In this document: in pieces, positions 33,226 through 42,132 of the stretch
How positions within the stretch are numbered: the first letter of the stretch is position 1
Layout of the letters: each line of letters starts with the position of its first letter
Translations under genes and position numbers: made by a program
The notes under the pieces: model-generated
Databases searched by the model: none
What the model saw: the letters and a program-made list of their open reading frames with translations, nothing else
Told to the model about the DNA's origin: nothing
DNA from: Chloroflexi bacterium UBA6077
GTDB lineage: Bacteria > Chloroflexota > UBA6077
Assembly (NCBI GenBank): GCA_002436065.1
Contig: DIXP01000092.1
Span: forward strand, 124,001-188,000
Length of the DNA stretch: 64,000 nt
Direction of reading: 5' to 3'

Positions 33226-33870
33226 ATGAACGTCTGGGGTCTGCTGGGAATCGCTGTGCCTGCGGCTTTGGTTCTGTGGTATGTTTCGTCGAGAGTCGTT
33301 GCGCGTGGTCGGCGTGGGGAAGAACCTTCTCCAATGCCGGCTTCCCGCGCGGGCCATCTTACGAACCCTATTCGGCAGCTTGTCCAGCCCCCCGGGTTGG
33401 TGCTGGACGCGGCCGGCATCGAGCCCGGGATGACCGTCTTGGAGCTTGGGCCTGGGCCGGGCTACTTCACCCTCCCCGCCGCCCGTAGAGTAGGGCCCAC
33501 CGGCAGGGTGATAGCCGCGGATATCCAGCCGGAGATGATCGAGATGTTGCGGAAGGCGGCGGCGAAGGCCGGAGTCTCCAACCTGGAGACGCACGTCGCG
33601 GACGCCTGCAGCCTTCCGGTGGGAGACTCCAGTGTGGACGTCGCCTTCATGGTGACGGTCCTGGGGGAGATCCCCAATGGGAAGCGAGCCCTGGCTGAGC
33701 TGAGGAGGGTGCTGAAGCCCGATGGTCTCATCACCGTCTTCGAGTCGGCGCTGGATCCCCACCATCTGCAGGCCTCAGATGTCACTGCGTGGGGTGAGGC
33801 ATCGGGCTTCGAGTTGGTGGAGAGCCGCGGCAATTGGCTCTCGTACCATATGAAGCTCCGCGCCAAATAG
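33226..33870 (+). CDS. Membrane-anchored class I SAM-dependent methyltransferase (paralogue)
   Basis: A 214-residue paralogue of the protein at 25161: N-terminal membrane helix (residues 5-21), then VLELGPGPGYFT (motif I), IAADIQPEM (motif II), VAFMVTVLGEIP and LRRVLKPDGLI. A strong GGAGGT site precedes the ATG. It follows the iron box at 33039 and the orphan component-1 domain. The shared anchor and iron-block positions of the two paralogues suggest a related job, but no substrate can be named. Confidence 0.82.
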   Translation: MNVWGLLGIAVPAALVLWYVSSRVVARGRRGEEPSPMPASRAGHLTNPIRQLVQPPGLVLDAAGIEPGMTVLELGPGPGYFTLPAARRVGPTGRVIAADIQPEMIEMLRKAAAKAGVSNLETHVADACSLPVGDSSVDVAFMVTVLGEIPNGKRALAELRRVLKPDGLITVFESALDPHHLQASDVTAWGEASGFELVESRGNWLSYHMKLRAK

Positions 33871-33947
33871 TAGAATTCTACCTGGACATGTGACCCTTCG
33901 AGCTGCCGGTGCGCGAAATTGAGGACAGGGCGGGCGGACTGAAAAGG

Positions 33948-34640
33948 ATGAACGAGCTGATACTGGTGGTGGACGACGAGGTCAAGATCGCCAAGCTGGC
34001 GCGGGACTACCTGGAGCGGGGTGGGTTCAGGGTCGTGACGGCCGGTGACGGGAGAACGGCCCAAGCGGTGGCGCGGTACGACCACCCGGACCTGGTGGTG
34101 CTGGACCTGATGCTGCCCGATGTGGACGGCCTGGACGTGTGCCGATCAATAAGGCGGGAGTCCGACGTTCCCATCATCATGCTCACAGCTCGAGTCGAGG
34201 AATCCGAGCGCCTGATCGGCCTGGAGCTGGGGGCCGACGATTACATAACCAAGCCTTTTTCGCCTCGCGAGCTGGTGGCTCGGGTAAGGGCAGTGCTGCG
34301 GCGTGCCCAGGGCGGCGAGCAGCGATCGGCGACGATCCGGGCCGGCGACCTGGAGATAGACTTGAGTGGCCATCGGGTGATCAGGAAGGGGGAGGCCGTG
34401 CAGCTCACTCGCACGGAGTTCAACCTGCTGGCGTTGCTGGCTCAGCATCCGGGGCGCGCCTTCACCAGGGAGCAGATGATCGACCGATTGTTCGGCGTCG
34501 ACTACGACGGCTTCGCCCGCAGTGTCGACGCCCACGTGAAACACCTGCGCCAGAAGCTGGAAGACGATGCAGGTCAGCCTCGCTACCTGCTCACTGTCTA
34601 TGGCGTTGGCTACAAGTTCGCCGAGAGGGCCGGACAGTGA
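33948..34640 (+). CDS. OmpR/PhoB-type response regulator
   Basis: A 230-residue response regulator: receiver domain (VVDDEVKIAKLARDYLE; phospho-acceptor in VVLDLMLPDVDG; Thr in IIMLTAR; Lys in ITKPFSP) and an OmpR-type winged helix (VQLTRTEFNLLALLAQHPGRAFTREQMIDRLFG ... VDAHVKHLRQKLEDD ... VYGVGYKF). It pairs with the histidine kinase whose GTG start overlaps its TGA stop. An upstream GTG (33909) is an alternative start. The signal is not evident; the BaeSR-like form and position suggest envelope or metal stress. Confidence 0.92.
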   Translation: MNELILVVDDEVKIAKLARDYLERGGFRVVTAGDGRTAQAVARYDHPDLVVLDLMLPDVDGLDVCRSIRRESDVPIIMLTARVEESERLIGLELGADDYITKPFSPRELVARVRAVLRRAQGGEQRSATIRAGDLEIDLSGHRVIRKGEAVQLTRTEFNLLALLAQHPGRAFTREQMIDRLFGVDYDGFARSVDAHVKHLRQKLEDDAGQPRYLLTVYGVGYKFAERAGQ

Positions 34641-35761
34641 AGCGCAAGGGACTAGGTCACGCCTGGAGCGATGAGTTGCTCGCGCGACGGTCCTATTCCC
34701 GCCACTTCAGGAAGCCCCGCGAACGGCATCTGCATCTCTTCTTCCGCCTCTTCGCGGCGTTCGGCTGCCTATCGCTGGTGTTTCTGGGTGGAGTTGGGGT
34801 CCTGGTTTCTCTGGCGGCACACCTCTTCGTCGGCGGCAGTGAGACGTCGGCAGCTCTCTGGATGGTGAGCCTGGTGCTGGTGGTGGGGCTCTCTGTCCTG
34901 GGGTGGGGATGGGCGGTCCACAGCTTCAAGAACGTGGCCAGTCCGTTGGCGGACGTCATTCAGGCCGCCGACGCGCTCTCTCACGGGAGGCTGGACGTTC
35001 GGGTGCCAGAAGACGTTCACGGCGACTTCGGGAGGCTAGCTCAAACCTTCAATCGAATGGCAGGGGAGCTGGAGAGCGCCGACCGGCATCGGCGCGACAT
35101 GATGGCGGACATAGCCCACGAGCTGCGCACGCCGCTGCACATTCTCCAAGGCAACCTGGAGGGGCTACAGGACGGCGTCTACCAGCCCACCCCCGAGCAG
35201 TTCGGCTTCATGTTGGAGGAGACGCGCCGGCTGGGGCGGCTGGTGGAGGAGTTGCGAACCCTCTCGTTGGCGGAGGCGGGGAAGCTGCGGCTGGAGGTGG
35301 AGACCGTAGCCGTTGGGGAGATCCTGGAGGACATGGGCACCAGCTTCGAGGCGCTGGCCGAGGATGCCGGCATCGATCTGCGGGTTGTCGGCGGTGACGA
35401 GGTGCGGGCAACGGTTCTGGAGGCCGACATAGGGCGCCTCCATCAGCTACTGGGCAACCTGCTGATGAACGCGCTTCGCCACACGCCGAGGGGTGGCACC
35501 ATCACCTTGCGGGCCGAGACTCTCCACAGCCAGATGCGCCTCGCCGTGCAGGACACCGGCTCAGGCATCCCGCCCGCGGAGTTGCCCCACGTCTTCGACC
35601 GCTACTGGCAGGGAGGGCAGGAGACTTCTCGGGGAGGCAGCGGGCTGGGGCTGGCAATTGCGAGGCAGTTGGTAGAGCTTCACGGCGGACGGATCTCCGT
35701 GGAGAGCGAGCCGGGGCAGGGAACGACCTTCGTGGTGGTCCTCCCTCTACGCCAGGCATGA
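34637..35761 (+). CDS. Membrane sensor histidine kinase
   Basis: A 374-residue kinase: two membrane segments (about 38-62 and 72-92) with only a very short outer loop, a HAMP domain (FKNVASPLADVIQAADALSHGRLDVRV), HisKA with the phospho-histidine in DIAHELRTPLH, N-box LLMNALRHTP, G1 DTGSGIPP and G2 GGSGLGLAIA. The near-absence of an outer domain suggests sensing inside the membrane. GTG at 34637 overlaps the regulator stop (GTGA), so the two are translationally coupled. Confidence 0.92.
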   Translation: MKRKGLGHAWSDELLARRSYSRHFRKPRERHLHLFFRLFAAFGCLSLVFLGGVGVLVSLAAHLFVGGSETSAALWMVSLVLVVGLSVLGWGWAVHSFKNVASPLADVIQAADALSHGRLDVRVPEDVHGDFGRLAQTFNRMAGELESADRHRRDMMADIAHELRTPLHILQGNLEGLQDGVYQPTPEQFGFMLEETRRLGRLVEELRTLSLAEAGKLRLEVETVAVGEILEDMGTSFEALAEDAGIDLRVVGGDEVRATVLEADIGRLHQLLGNLLMNALRHTPRGGTITLRAETLHSQMRLAVQDTGSGIPPAELPHVFDRYWQGGQETSRGGSGLGLAIARQLVELHGGRISVESEPGQGTTFVVVLPLRQA

Positions 35762-35784
35762 GAGACCCCATGCCGAGCGGTCGA

Positions 35785-36930
35785 TCATGGCAGCCAGGCG
35801 GGCTGGTTGCCGGGACTGGCGACCTTCATGGAGTTTCCCGAGGCTGTCTCCAGGACCCACACCTCGGGGGTCGGCCGGTTTTCCATGACCGGGTAGCGGT
35901 GGTAGGTGATCTGTTGCCCATCGGGCGACCAAGTGGGCATGCCGTGGTGCAGCATGGGATCGCTGGTCAGGGGGCGAGCTTCACTGCCGTCCGCTCGCAT
36001 TAGCCACAGCTGTCCCCCCACCAGCAGATGAGGAGGGGATCTCCGGCGAAAGGCGATCCACTCGCCATCGGGCGACCAGGCGGGGAAGCCGTCCTCGGCA
36101 TCCTGGGACTCGCCGCTCATATCCACCAGCTTGCCCGTAGCCAGGTCGGCTAGCAGCAGGTGGGCCCCGAAGTGATCCCCCAACTGGCGCATCTGGGGAA
36201 CCAGCAGGGCCCCCCCACTGGGATTCCAGACGGCTGGTTGCTCCATGTTGCTGGGTATCACCTGATCGCGGCCATCCTCGAGGTTATAGGCTCGCACAGC
36301 CTGGAGGCCGGTGGAGTAGTAGCTTATCCAGGAGCCTGAACGGGACCAGCGGAGACCGAAGGCGAAGCTGTCCGCACCATCCAGTATCGGGCCACTATGG
36401 CCGCTCGCCAGCTCCACCCACCAGAGTTGGGGATTGCCCGACGACCCGGACTGAGCGTCCGGATTGTCCCTCCGCTCGAAGGCGAGCCTGCGACCGTCGG
36501 GAGACCACTGGAGGCCGCCGCAGCTCTCCGGGGAGCAATCGAGGAGGCGGCGTCGGTTGCGCCCCTCGCGGTCCACCACTACCAGGTCGGTGCCTCCATC
36601 TTGCCGGCGAGCGGAGTAGGCGATGGCGCTGCCGTCGGGCGCCACGGCGAAGTCGCCCACACCATGTTCCTCTCCGGTCAGTGCCTTCGGCTGCCCACCC
36701 TGGGGAGACAGCTGGTAGAGTTGGCTTCTATCCCGCTGATCCCAGCCGATGTAGACCAGGCTTGGAGAGCGGCCTTTCCCGTCGGAGGCGGCTTTGTTTC
36801 CCTCCCCCAAGAGATCCGGCAAACCGATCCCGCCCGTACCCCAGGAGGCGATGCCAACCACCAGGGCAAGGCAGAGGAGGGTTGCCAGCGCGGCCTTATC
36901 GAAGGCGCTCAAGCGCGACAAACGGTTCAT
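35785..36930 (-). CDS. TolB-like beta-propeller protein with N-terminal anchor
   Basis: A 381-residue exported protein: one N-terminal hydrophobic anchor (about 12-32), then repeated TolB/WD40-type blades carrying the signature APDGSAIAYSAR, WSPDGRRLAFERR, WSRSGSWISYYS, WNPSGGALLV, WSPDGEWIAFRRR and WSPDGQQITYHRY, six blades in all. Such propellers bind proteins or ligands outside the membrane. Its stop lies 24 bases from the end of the convergent kinase gene. Role unknown; it may belong with the TIGR03943/permease pair upstream on its strand. Confidence 0.8.
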   Translation of the reverse strand: MNRLSRLSAFDKAALATLLCLALVVGIASWGTGGIGLPDLLGEGNKAASDGKGRSPSLVYIGWDQRDRSQLYQLSPQGGQPKALTGEEHGVGDFAVAPDGSAIAYSARRQDGGTDLVVVDREGRNRRRLLDCSPESCGGLQWSPDGRRLAFERRDNPDAQSGSSGNPQLWWVELASGHSGPILDGADSFAFGLRWSRSGSWISYYSTGLQAVRAYNLEDGRDQVIPSNMEQPAVWNPSGGALLVPQMRQLGDHFGAHLLLADLATGKLVDMSGESQDAEDGFPAWSPDGEWIAFRRRSPPHLLVGGQLWLMRADGSEARPLTSDPMLHHGMPTWSPDGQQITYHRYPVMENRPTPEVWVLETASGNSMKVASPGNQPAWLP

Positions 36931-36951
36931 GGCGCGATCCTCGTTGGCCTC

Positions 36952-37668
36952 CTACGGGTAGAGATAGGGTTGGGCGGGTTGGGGAATGGGAGTCACGGTA
37001 TCGGCATTCAGAACAGGGATACTCTTGCCCTGGAACTCCCCGACCTCGAAGCGGCCGGCCACCTCCACCCAGCTGTCCTCTGCGAGTCCCGCGGCTTCGG
37101 GCGAGCGAACGAGCAGCCCGGCCGCCGTGGCATCGGCCACGCAGCAGGTAATCACGAAACGGCTGACCAGGAAGGTCCGCTGGTCGAAGCGATCGTCTTT
37201 TCGGTAGACGAAGCCCATCACCCTCGCCTCCCGGCCCGAAAAGCTATCCGGGTTCTGGTTGGCGCTGAAGGCGACGATCCAGTCCAGGATGTTCTTGTCG
37301 CCATCGGACTTCGCCAGGAAGCTGTTGCCGGTGGATGCCGAGGGCACGGTCTCCAGACTCACCCCTCGGGCCGCAGCCGTATCGATTCCCAGAGGAGCGG
37401 CCGGCATCAGCGTGGCCAGGAGGACCACCGCCAAGATCATGATCGCCCCCATGCTCGCGCCCCTGTTATGCCTCTCGTGGCTGTGTCCGCCGGGCGAGTC
37501 TCGCCGTCCCAGGAAGCCGGCCGAGACGGCCAGAAGGCCCAAGACCGCGAGGAACGTCAGCCAGGCGAAGCGCCCGTTGATGTAGAACAGCAAGGATCCA
37601 TCGACTATCAATCGAAGGAGGTGGAGGGCCAGGAGGGCTATTGCCAGGGCTTTCACGCTCGGTTTCAC
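36952..37668 (-). CDS. TIGR03943 / UPF0703 (YcgQ-like) membrane protein
   Basis: A 238-residue protein: membrane helices at about 8-26, 31-50 and 72-95 with a His-rich stretch (HSHERHNRG) between, then an outer domain containing VMGFVYR, RFVITCCVADATAAGLLV and WVEVAGRFEVG. These match the TIGR03943/YcgQ family, which occurs as a two-gene unit with UPF0718 permeases and is sometimes zinc-linked. The GTG at 37668 overlaps the stop of that permease gene; an open extension further upstream would run inside the permease. Confidence 0.82.
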   Translation of the reverse strand: MKPSVKALAIALLALHLLRLIVDGSLLFYINGRFAWLTFLAVLGLLAVSAGFLGRRDSPGGHSHERHNRGASMGAIMILAVVLLATLMPAAPLGIDTAAARGVSLETVPSASTGNSFLAKSDGDKNILDWIVAFSANQNPDSFSGREARVMGFVYRKDDRFDQRTFLVSRFVITCCVADATAAGLLVRSPEAAGLAEDSWVEVAGRFEVGEFQGKSIPVLNADTVTPIPQPAQPYLYP

Positions 37669-38609
37669 CCCTGCACCCCCAGAAGGTTGAGAGCGATGCC
37701 CGCCGAGAGGGTCATCAGGAAGGGCAGCAGTATCAGGTAGACCACTGCTCTCTTCCTGAACACCCCGAGGAACATCAGAGAACTCTTGAGGTCCACCATG
37801 GGTCCGAAGACGAGGAAGCCGAGGATCGCCCCAGGGGCGAAGCTGCTGGCAAAGGAAAGGGCCACGAAGGCGTCCACGGTGGAGCACACCGACAGGGAGA
37901 ACGCCAGGGCCTGGAGGGCCAGCACCGAGCCGACCGCCCCCTCGGCGAGGGCCAGCAGCGTGGATTGGGGAACCAGGGTCTGCATACCGGCGGCCAGGAG
38001 GCTGCCGAAGATGAGGTACCGAACCATGTCCAGGAACTCGTTCCCTGCCACGGCCAAAGTGTCGCCGACCCGCCCCCGCGCCCCTGCCGAAGGGTGGCCC
38101 TCACAGCCGCAGCCGCATGGGGTGTCTCCGAGGCTGTTTGGCAGCAGTAGCTGCTCCGGTTTGGCCAGACTGAAGATCAACCCCACTATGGTGCCGATGG
38201 CCAGGCTGAGGAGAATGCGACCCGCCAGGATTGGCCCCCATCCGAAAGCAGTGTAGGTTCCGGCTATGACCACGGGGTTCACCGCGGGGCCAGCGAGCAT
38301 GAAAGCGACGGAGGTGGAGATGGGCAGCCCCTTCTGTTGCAGGCGGCGAACCACGGGTACGACCCCACACTCGCATACGGGAAAGACCAGGCCCATCAGA
38401 CCTCCTGCCAGGGATGCCAGGACGGGGTGGCGCGGAAGGCGGCTGAAGGCTGTCCCTTTCGGATCGACGAAGACGTGGAGAAACCCCGCCAGCAGCGAAC
38501 CCGCCAGCAGGAAGGGCACAGCCTCGATGAAGATGCCCAGGAAGATGGTGGTGAGGGTGTGGAGTTGGGTCAATCCGGTGGCCAGGGCTTTCTGAGATCC
38601 GATGGGCAC
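37665..38609 (-). CDS. UPF0718 / DUF318 permease (YcgR/YraQ-like)
   Basis: A 314-residue membrane protein with about eight helices, the family cysteine motif VFPVCECGVVPV, the AGPAVNPVV segment, a central cytoplasmic loop rich in Cys/Gly/His (CGCGCEGH) and the repeat-like CSTVDAFVALSFA. It forms the usual pair with the TIGR03943 protein. The substrate is unsettled; cysteine-rich loops suggest a soft metal. No metal-type operator was seen upstream. Confidence 0.85.
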   Translation of the reverse strand: MPIGSQKALATGLTQLHTLTTIFLGIFIEAVPFLLAGSLLAGFLHVFVDPKGTAFSRLPRHPVLASLAGGLMGLVFPVCECGVVPVVRRLQQKGLPISTSVAFMLAGPAVNPVVIAGTYTAFGWGPILAGRILLSLAIGTIVGLIFSLAKPEQLLLPNSLGDTPCGCGCEGHPSAGARGRVGDTLAVAGNEFLDMVRYLIFGSLLAAGMQTLVPQSTLLALAEGAVGSVLALQALAFSLSVCSTVDAFVALSFASSFAPGAILGFLVFGPMVDLKSSLMFLGVFRKRAVVYLILLPFLMTLSAGIALNLLGVQG

Positions 38610-38789
38610 CAGTATTCTCCAGCCAACCGTCCGCTGTCAAATCCCGCGATCCAGGATTGCCCACGATTCATCATGGCACTTACCCCAGAAGTTCACAATT
38701 TCTTCGCAACCGTACCCTATCTTGAAGATGCTCAGGCGACGGAGGCAACCGGCTACCCTCCCAATCAATGAGTTCGAGAGGAGACAGAG

Positions 38790-39062
38790 ATGAGAATGTT
38801 GGGAAGCAGGATCGAAGTGGACCGCCATCGGTGCAGTGGCTGCGGCAAGTGCATCGAGGTTTGTCCCAAAGGGGTGCTGGAGATGCGAGGCTTCAGCTTC
38901 GGGGCGTTCAAGCACGAGCATGCGGTGCCCTCGGGGGCGACTCGATGTGTGGGCTGCGGGGCGTGCGTGAAGGTGTGCCCGAAGGGGGCTCTGAGCCTTC
39001 GAGGCAGTTCCGGCGGTACTCCAGAGGCAGGCCACGTTGCACCGGGGAGTCAACGATCGTGA
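38790..39062 (+). CDS. Two-cluster [4Fe-4S] ferredoxin-type protein
   Basis: A 90-residue ferredoxin with two CxxCxxCxxxCP motifs, CSGCGKCIEVCP near residue 15 and CVGCGACVKVCP near residue 53, and a His/Phe-containing insert between them. It is a low-potential electron carrier and a possible donor to reductases, for instance the nitrogenase-like Fe protein 10 kb downstream, but nothing in the position proves this. The C-terminal 25 residues are not family-typical. Confidence 0.88.
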   Translation: MRMLGSRIEVDRHRCSGCGKCIEVCPKGVLEMRGFSFGAFKHEHAVPSGATRCVGCGACVKVCPKGALSLRGSSGGTPEAGHVAPGSQRS

Positions 39063-39135
39063 GGGTGAGGTATTCGGCGGGATGAGTGCATCCCCGGCAG
39101 AGGGCGCTGACCCAGGCACCGCCGAAACAGGGGGG

Positions 39136-39224
39136 ATACGATATTTGTATGATACCCGTACAGGTCACGTCTACTACGCGAATACAGCATTTGTGTGATG
39201 CCTGTGGAGATCATAGCTACTACG
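39136..39224. repeat. Two imperfect 43-bp direct repeats
   Basis: 39136-39178 and 39182-39224 align over 43 bases with about three-quarters identity (ATAC..ATTTGT.TGAT.CC.GT..AG.TCA...CTACTACG). They fill most of the 220-base gap between the ferredoxin and methyltransferase genes. With only two copies and no unique spacers, this is not a CRISPR array. Its role is unknown. Confidence 0.75.
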
Positions 39225-39282
39225 TTGTGGCAGTTCGTGCTGTCCATGGACGCCAGGCGCACTGCGGCTGATAGGGAGTGAG

Positions 39283-40074
39283 ATGAGAACCATGAGCGAG
39301 TCACAAGGTACTGCGGAACTGAAGGCGACGAGGCCGGACTATGGGAACTGGGTTTCCACCAGACTGCTCTACATTACCGGCGTACCCGGCGTGCTGCTTC
39401 TCGGGCTGGCTATCCCTTTTCCGATACTGATGATCGGTGCGATCCCCTTTCTGTTGGCCTTCGCCTACTTCCTGTACGCGCGGCGCCAGTTCTCCCCAAC
39501 TGGCGGAAACGTGCAGGCTCGGATTCACCAATTGGTGGTAGACCGTTTGGATTGGGCTGGAGAAGGGAAGGCGCTGGACATAGGGTGTGGGAATGGACCA
39601 TTGACCATCAAGGTTGCCCAAAGGTTCCCCAGGGCTCAAGTTACCGGCATAGACTACTGGGGCGGCATGTGGAAGTACTCAAAGGATGTCTGTGAACGAA
39701 ATGCAGAGCGTGAGGGTGTAGCGGGCCGCGTGACCTTCCAGAAGGCGAGCGCTGCGGCCTTACCTTTCCCTGATGAGTGCTTCGACGCGGCGGTCAGCAA
39801 CCTCGTTTTCCACGAAGTAGGCGGTATCAGGGAGAAGCGCGACGTCGTCAAGGAGGCTCTCCGGGTCGTCAAGAAGGGAGGCAGCTTTGCCTTCCAGGAT
39901 CTGTTCCGAATGAAGAAGGCATATGGCGACATGGATGACCTCCTCGAAACGATCCGGAGATGGGGGATTGAAAGCGTCCAGTATCTGGATACCAGCGATT
40001 TGGCCTCCCTGCCCAAGGCGCTGCGGCTTCCCTTCATGGTTGGCACCATCGGGATCCTGTACGGAAAGAAGTAG
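39283..40074 (+). CDS. Class I SAM-dependent methyltransferase with two N-terminal membrane helices
   Basis: A 263-residue protein: two hydrophobic helices (about 25-45 and 48-65), then a methyltransferase domain with ALDIGCGNGPLTIKVA (motif I), VTGIDYW (motif II), FDAAVSNLVFHEV and ALRVVKKGGSFAFQD. It is the third membrane-tethered methyltransferase in the window but is not a close relative of the other two. A purine-rich GGGAGTGAG site precedes the ATG; an in-frame ATG three codons later is an alternative. Substrate unknown. Confidence 0.82.
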   Translation: MRTMSESQGTAELKATRPDYGNWVSTRLLYITGVPGVLLLGLAIPFPILMIGAIPFLLAFAYFLYARRQFSPTGGNVQARIHQLVVDRLDWAGEGKALDIGCGNGPLTIKVAQRFPRAQVTGIDYWGGMWKYSKDVCERNAEREGVAGRVTFQKASAAALPFPDECFDAAVSNLVFHEVGGIREKRDVVKEALRVVKKGGSFAFQDLFRMKKAYGDMDDLLETIRRWGIESVQYLDTSDLASLPKALRLPFMVGTIGILYGKK

Positions 40075-40091
40075 TACTCGTCCCGCCAGCG

Positions 40092-40151
40092 GTTAATCTC
40101 TGTTAACCCACCTTTTACTCCCCGTTAAAGCGACGCTAACCGTCGCTTAAC
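40092..40151 (+). promoter_or_regulatory. Array of six Pho-box-like repeats before alkaline phosphatase
   Basis: Six related hexamers start at 40092, 40102, 40113, 40124, 40135 and 40146: GTTAAT, GTTAAC, TTTTAC, GTTAAA, GCTAAC, CTTAAC. The 11-base period matches PhoB/PhoP-type direct repeats. The array lies about 300 bases upstream of the phosphatase start in an otherwise gene-free 374-base stretch. It predicts induction by phosphate starvation. Confidence 0.8.
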
Positions 40152-40448
40152 CTTCCTCTGCTAATTTGCTACAGGGCAATCCCCGCAGCCCTGGAGCGAT
40201 CTTCTGGAGTCGCGCTTCGCGGCAATCACACCCACAAGGACAGGCTTGGCCCCCATGCCGAGAATCCCTTATCGGGGCGCATAGGCGATTCCTTCAACTT
40301 GGCAGCCATCTTTGGTGGAGGGTGCTCCGCGGGCCGCAGAAAGGACCGGTGTAGAGCAGGACTGACGAAGATGAGTGCGAGGGGCGGACTCCCAATCGCT
40401 GGTACCCAGTCTCGAAATCGCAGAAAAGAAGAGCAAGGAGAAGGATTC

Positions 40449-42062
40449 ATGATGAAGTCCAAACGTTGGTACAGTCTCTTGTTGGCGGCCGCATTGCTGA
40501 TGTCCACGCTGGTGACGGCTGGAACCGGCTTGGCGCAGCAGGACCCCACCTCGACCGGAACATCATCGGAGGCAGCCATCTCGTTCCAGGCCGCTCAGGC
40601 TGGTGCTCCCTCCAGCGTAAGCACGGCCAGGGCTAAGTACCTGTTTATCTTCGTGGGCGATGGCATGGCCATGGCCCAGCGCAACGCCGCCGAGCTGTAT
40701 CTCGCGGCTACCAACAGCCCTTCAGCCCGCCCGGAGGAGACGAGGTTGGTGATGAACAGCTTCCCCGCACAGGGGGTGAACACCACCTACGACCTCAGCA
40801 GCGTCATCCCTGACTCTGCCTCCACCGCCACGGCTATCAGTACCGGGTTCAAGACCAAGTCCGGCGTCATTGGCATGGACGCCAACGGCCAGACGAAGTA
40901 CGAGAACATCTCTGAGGTGGCGAAGAATAGGGGATGGAAGGTGGGCGTCGTCAGCAGCGTCTCCCTGGACCACGCTACACCCGCTGCCTTCTACGCCCAT
41001 CAGCCCAGTCGAAGCAACATGTACGAGATTGCCCTGGAGATGGGGAACAGCGGCTTCGACTACTTTGGCGGCGGCGCCCTGGTGCAACCGAAAGGCAAGA
41101 ACAAGGACAAGCCCGACGCCGTGGAAGCTGCCCAGGCTAACGGATACCAGGTGGTGTCCAACAGGGCCGATTTCGAAGCCCTGACTCCTGGGAGCGGCAA
41201 GGTGCTGGCCATGAACGGCACTGTGGATAAGGACTCCGCGCTGTACTACGAACTCGATCGAGCGGAGAATGATATCTCCCTGGTCGAGTACACCCGAAAG
41301 GGCATCGAATTGCTGGACAACCCCGACGGCTTCCTCCTGATGGTTGAGGGAGGCAAGATCGACTGGGCATGCCACGCCAACGATGCTGCTGCCTCCATCC
41401 AGGACACCCTGGCCTTCGACGCCTCTGTGGCAGAGGCGGTGAAGTTCTACGAGCAGCATCCCGATGATACCCTGATCCTGGTTACCGGTGACCACGAGAC
41501 CGGTGGAATGACCATCGGCTTCGCTGGTACCCAGTACTCCGCCTTCTTCGACAAGATCCAGTACCAGAAGATGTCCTACATCGAGTTCGGCAAGAAGCTG
41601 GAAGCTTTCAAGAAGGAGCACAGCCCCGAGACCGCCCAATTTGAGGAGATTGCACCTCTCGTTCAGGAGGCCTTTGGCCTGCTGGTACTGCCTGGCGAGG
41701 AGAGGGCAGAGCTGGCGAAGAAGGCCAAGGAGGGTGACGAGGAAGCACAGCAGAGGCTCTCGATGACCCTCAGCGACCTGGAGCTTAAGGCGAGCCAAGA
41801 GGCATTCCAGGAGAGCATGAAGGACGTCAAGGTCCGGGCGCAGGACGACTACACCTACCTGTTGTATGGTGGCTACGAGCCTCTGGCAGTCAAGCTGACC
41901 ACCATCCTGAACCAGAAGTCCGGCATCGGATGGACCACTTACTCCCACACAGGCGTGCCGGTCCAGACCTCCGCCATCGGTGTCGGCAGTGAGCAGTTCA
42001 ACGGCTACTACGACCAGACAGACATCTACAAGAAGATGATGGCCAGCACCGGCCTGCAGTAG
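40449..42062 (+). CDS. phoA: Alkaline phosphatase, exported
   Basis: A 537-residue alkaline phosphatase with a Sec signal peptide (about 1-30, ending TGLAQQ). Active-site parts are visible: first metal Asp in FVGDGM, the nucleophile Ser in DSASTATA, metal ligands in MVEGGKIDWACHAND and VTGDHETGG, and the last His in YSHTGVPV. It frees phosphate from organic esters outside the membrane. The double ATG at 40449 follows an AAGGAG-rich leader. An upstream Pho-box array supports the assignment. A lysine/glutamate-rich helical insert lies at about 390-450. Confidence 0.93.
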   Translation: MMKSKRWYSLLLAAALLMSTLVTAGTGLAQQDPTSTGTSSEAAISFQAAQAGAPSSVSTARAKYLFIFVGDGMAMAQRNAAELYLAATNSPSARPEETRLVMNSFPAQGVNTTYDLSSVIPDSASTATAISTGFKTKSGVIGMDANGQTKYENISEVAKNRGWKVGVVSSVSLDHATPAAFYAHQPSRSNMYEIALEMGNSGFDYFGGGALVQPKGKNKDKPDAVEAAQANGYQVVSNRADFEALTPGSGKVLAMNGTVDKDSALYYELDRAENDISLVEYTRKGIELLDNPDGFLLMVEGGKIDWACHANDAAASIQDTLAFDASVAEAVKFYEQHPDDTLILVTGDHETGGMTIGFAGTQYSAFFDKIQYQKMSYIEFGKKLEAFKKEHSPETAQFEEIAPLVQEAFGLLVLPGEERAELAKKAKEGDEEAQQRLSMTLSDLELKASQEAFQESMKDVKVRAQDDYTYLLYGGYEPLAVKLTTILNQKSGIGWTTYSHTGVPVQTSAIGVGSEQFNGYYDQTDIYKKMMASTGLQ

Positions 42063-42069
42063 ACCAGCA

Positions 42070-42120
42070 ATCAGCAATCAGCTATCAGCCCGGGCCTTTC
42101 GCTGATAGTTGATTGCTGAT
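42070..42120 (+). terminator. Hairpin between phosphatase and YibE/F genes
   Basis: Twenty-base arms (42070-42089 and 42101-42120, core CTATCAGC/GCTGATAG) with one mismatch around an 11-base loop, starting seven bases after the phosphatase stop. The position suits termination or mRNA 3'-end protection. Confidence 0.65.
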
Positions 42121-42132
42121 GGGGGGAGAAGA

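Noticed and set aside
39136..39224. CRISPR array
   Set aside because: Only two diverged repeats with a 3-base spacing; no unique spacers and no cas genes.
40722..42077. 451-codon minus-strand open frame opposite alkaline phosphatase
   Set aside because: The plus strand encodes a complete phosphatase with all active-site motifs; the minus frame lacks family features.
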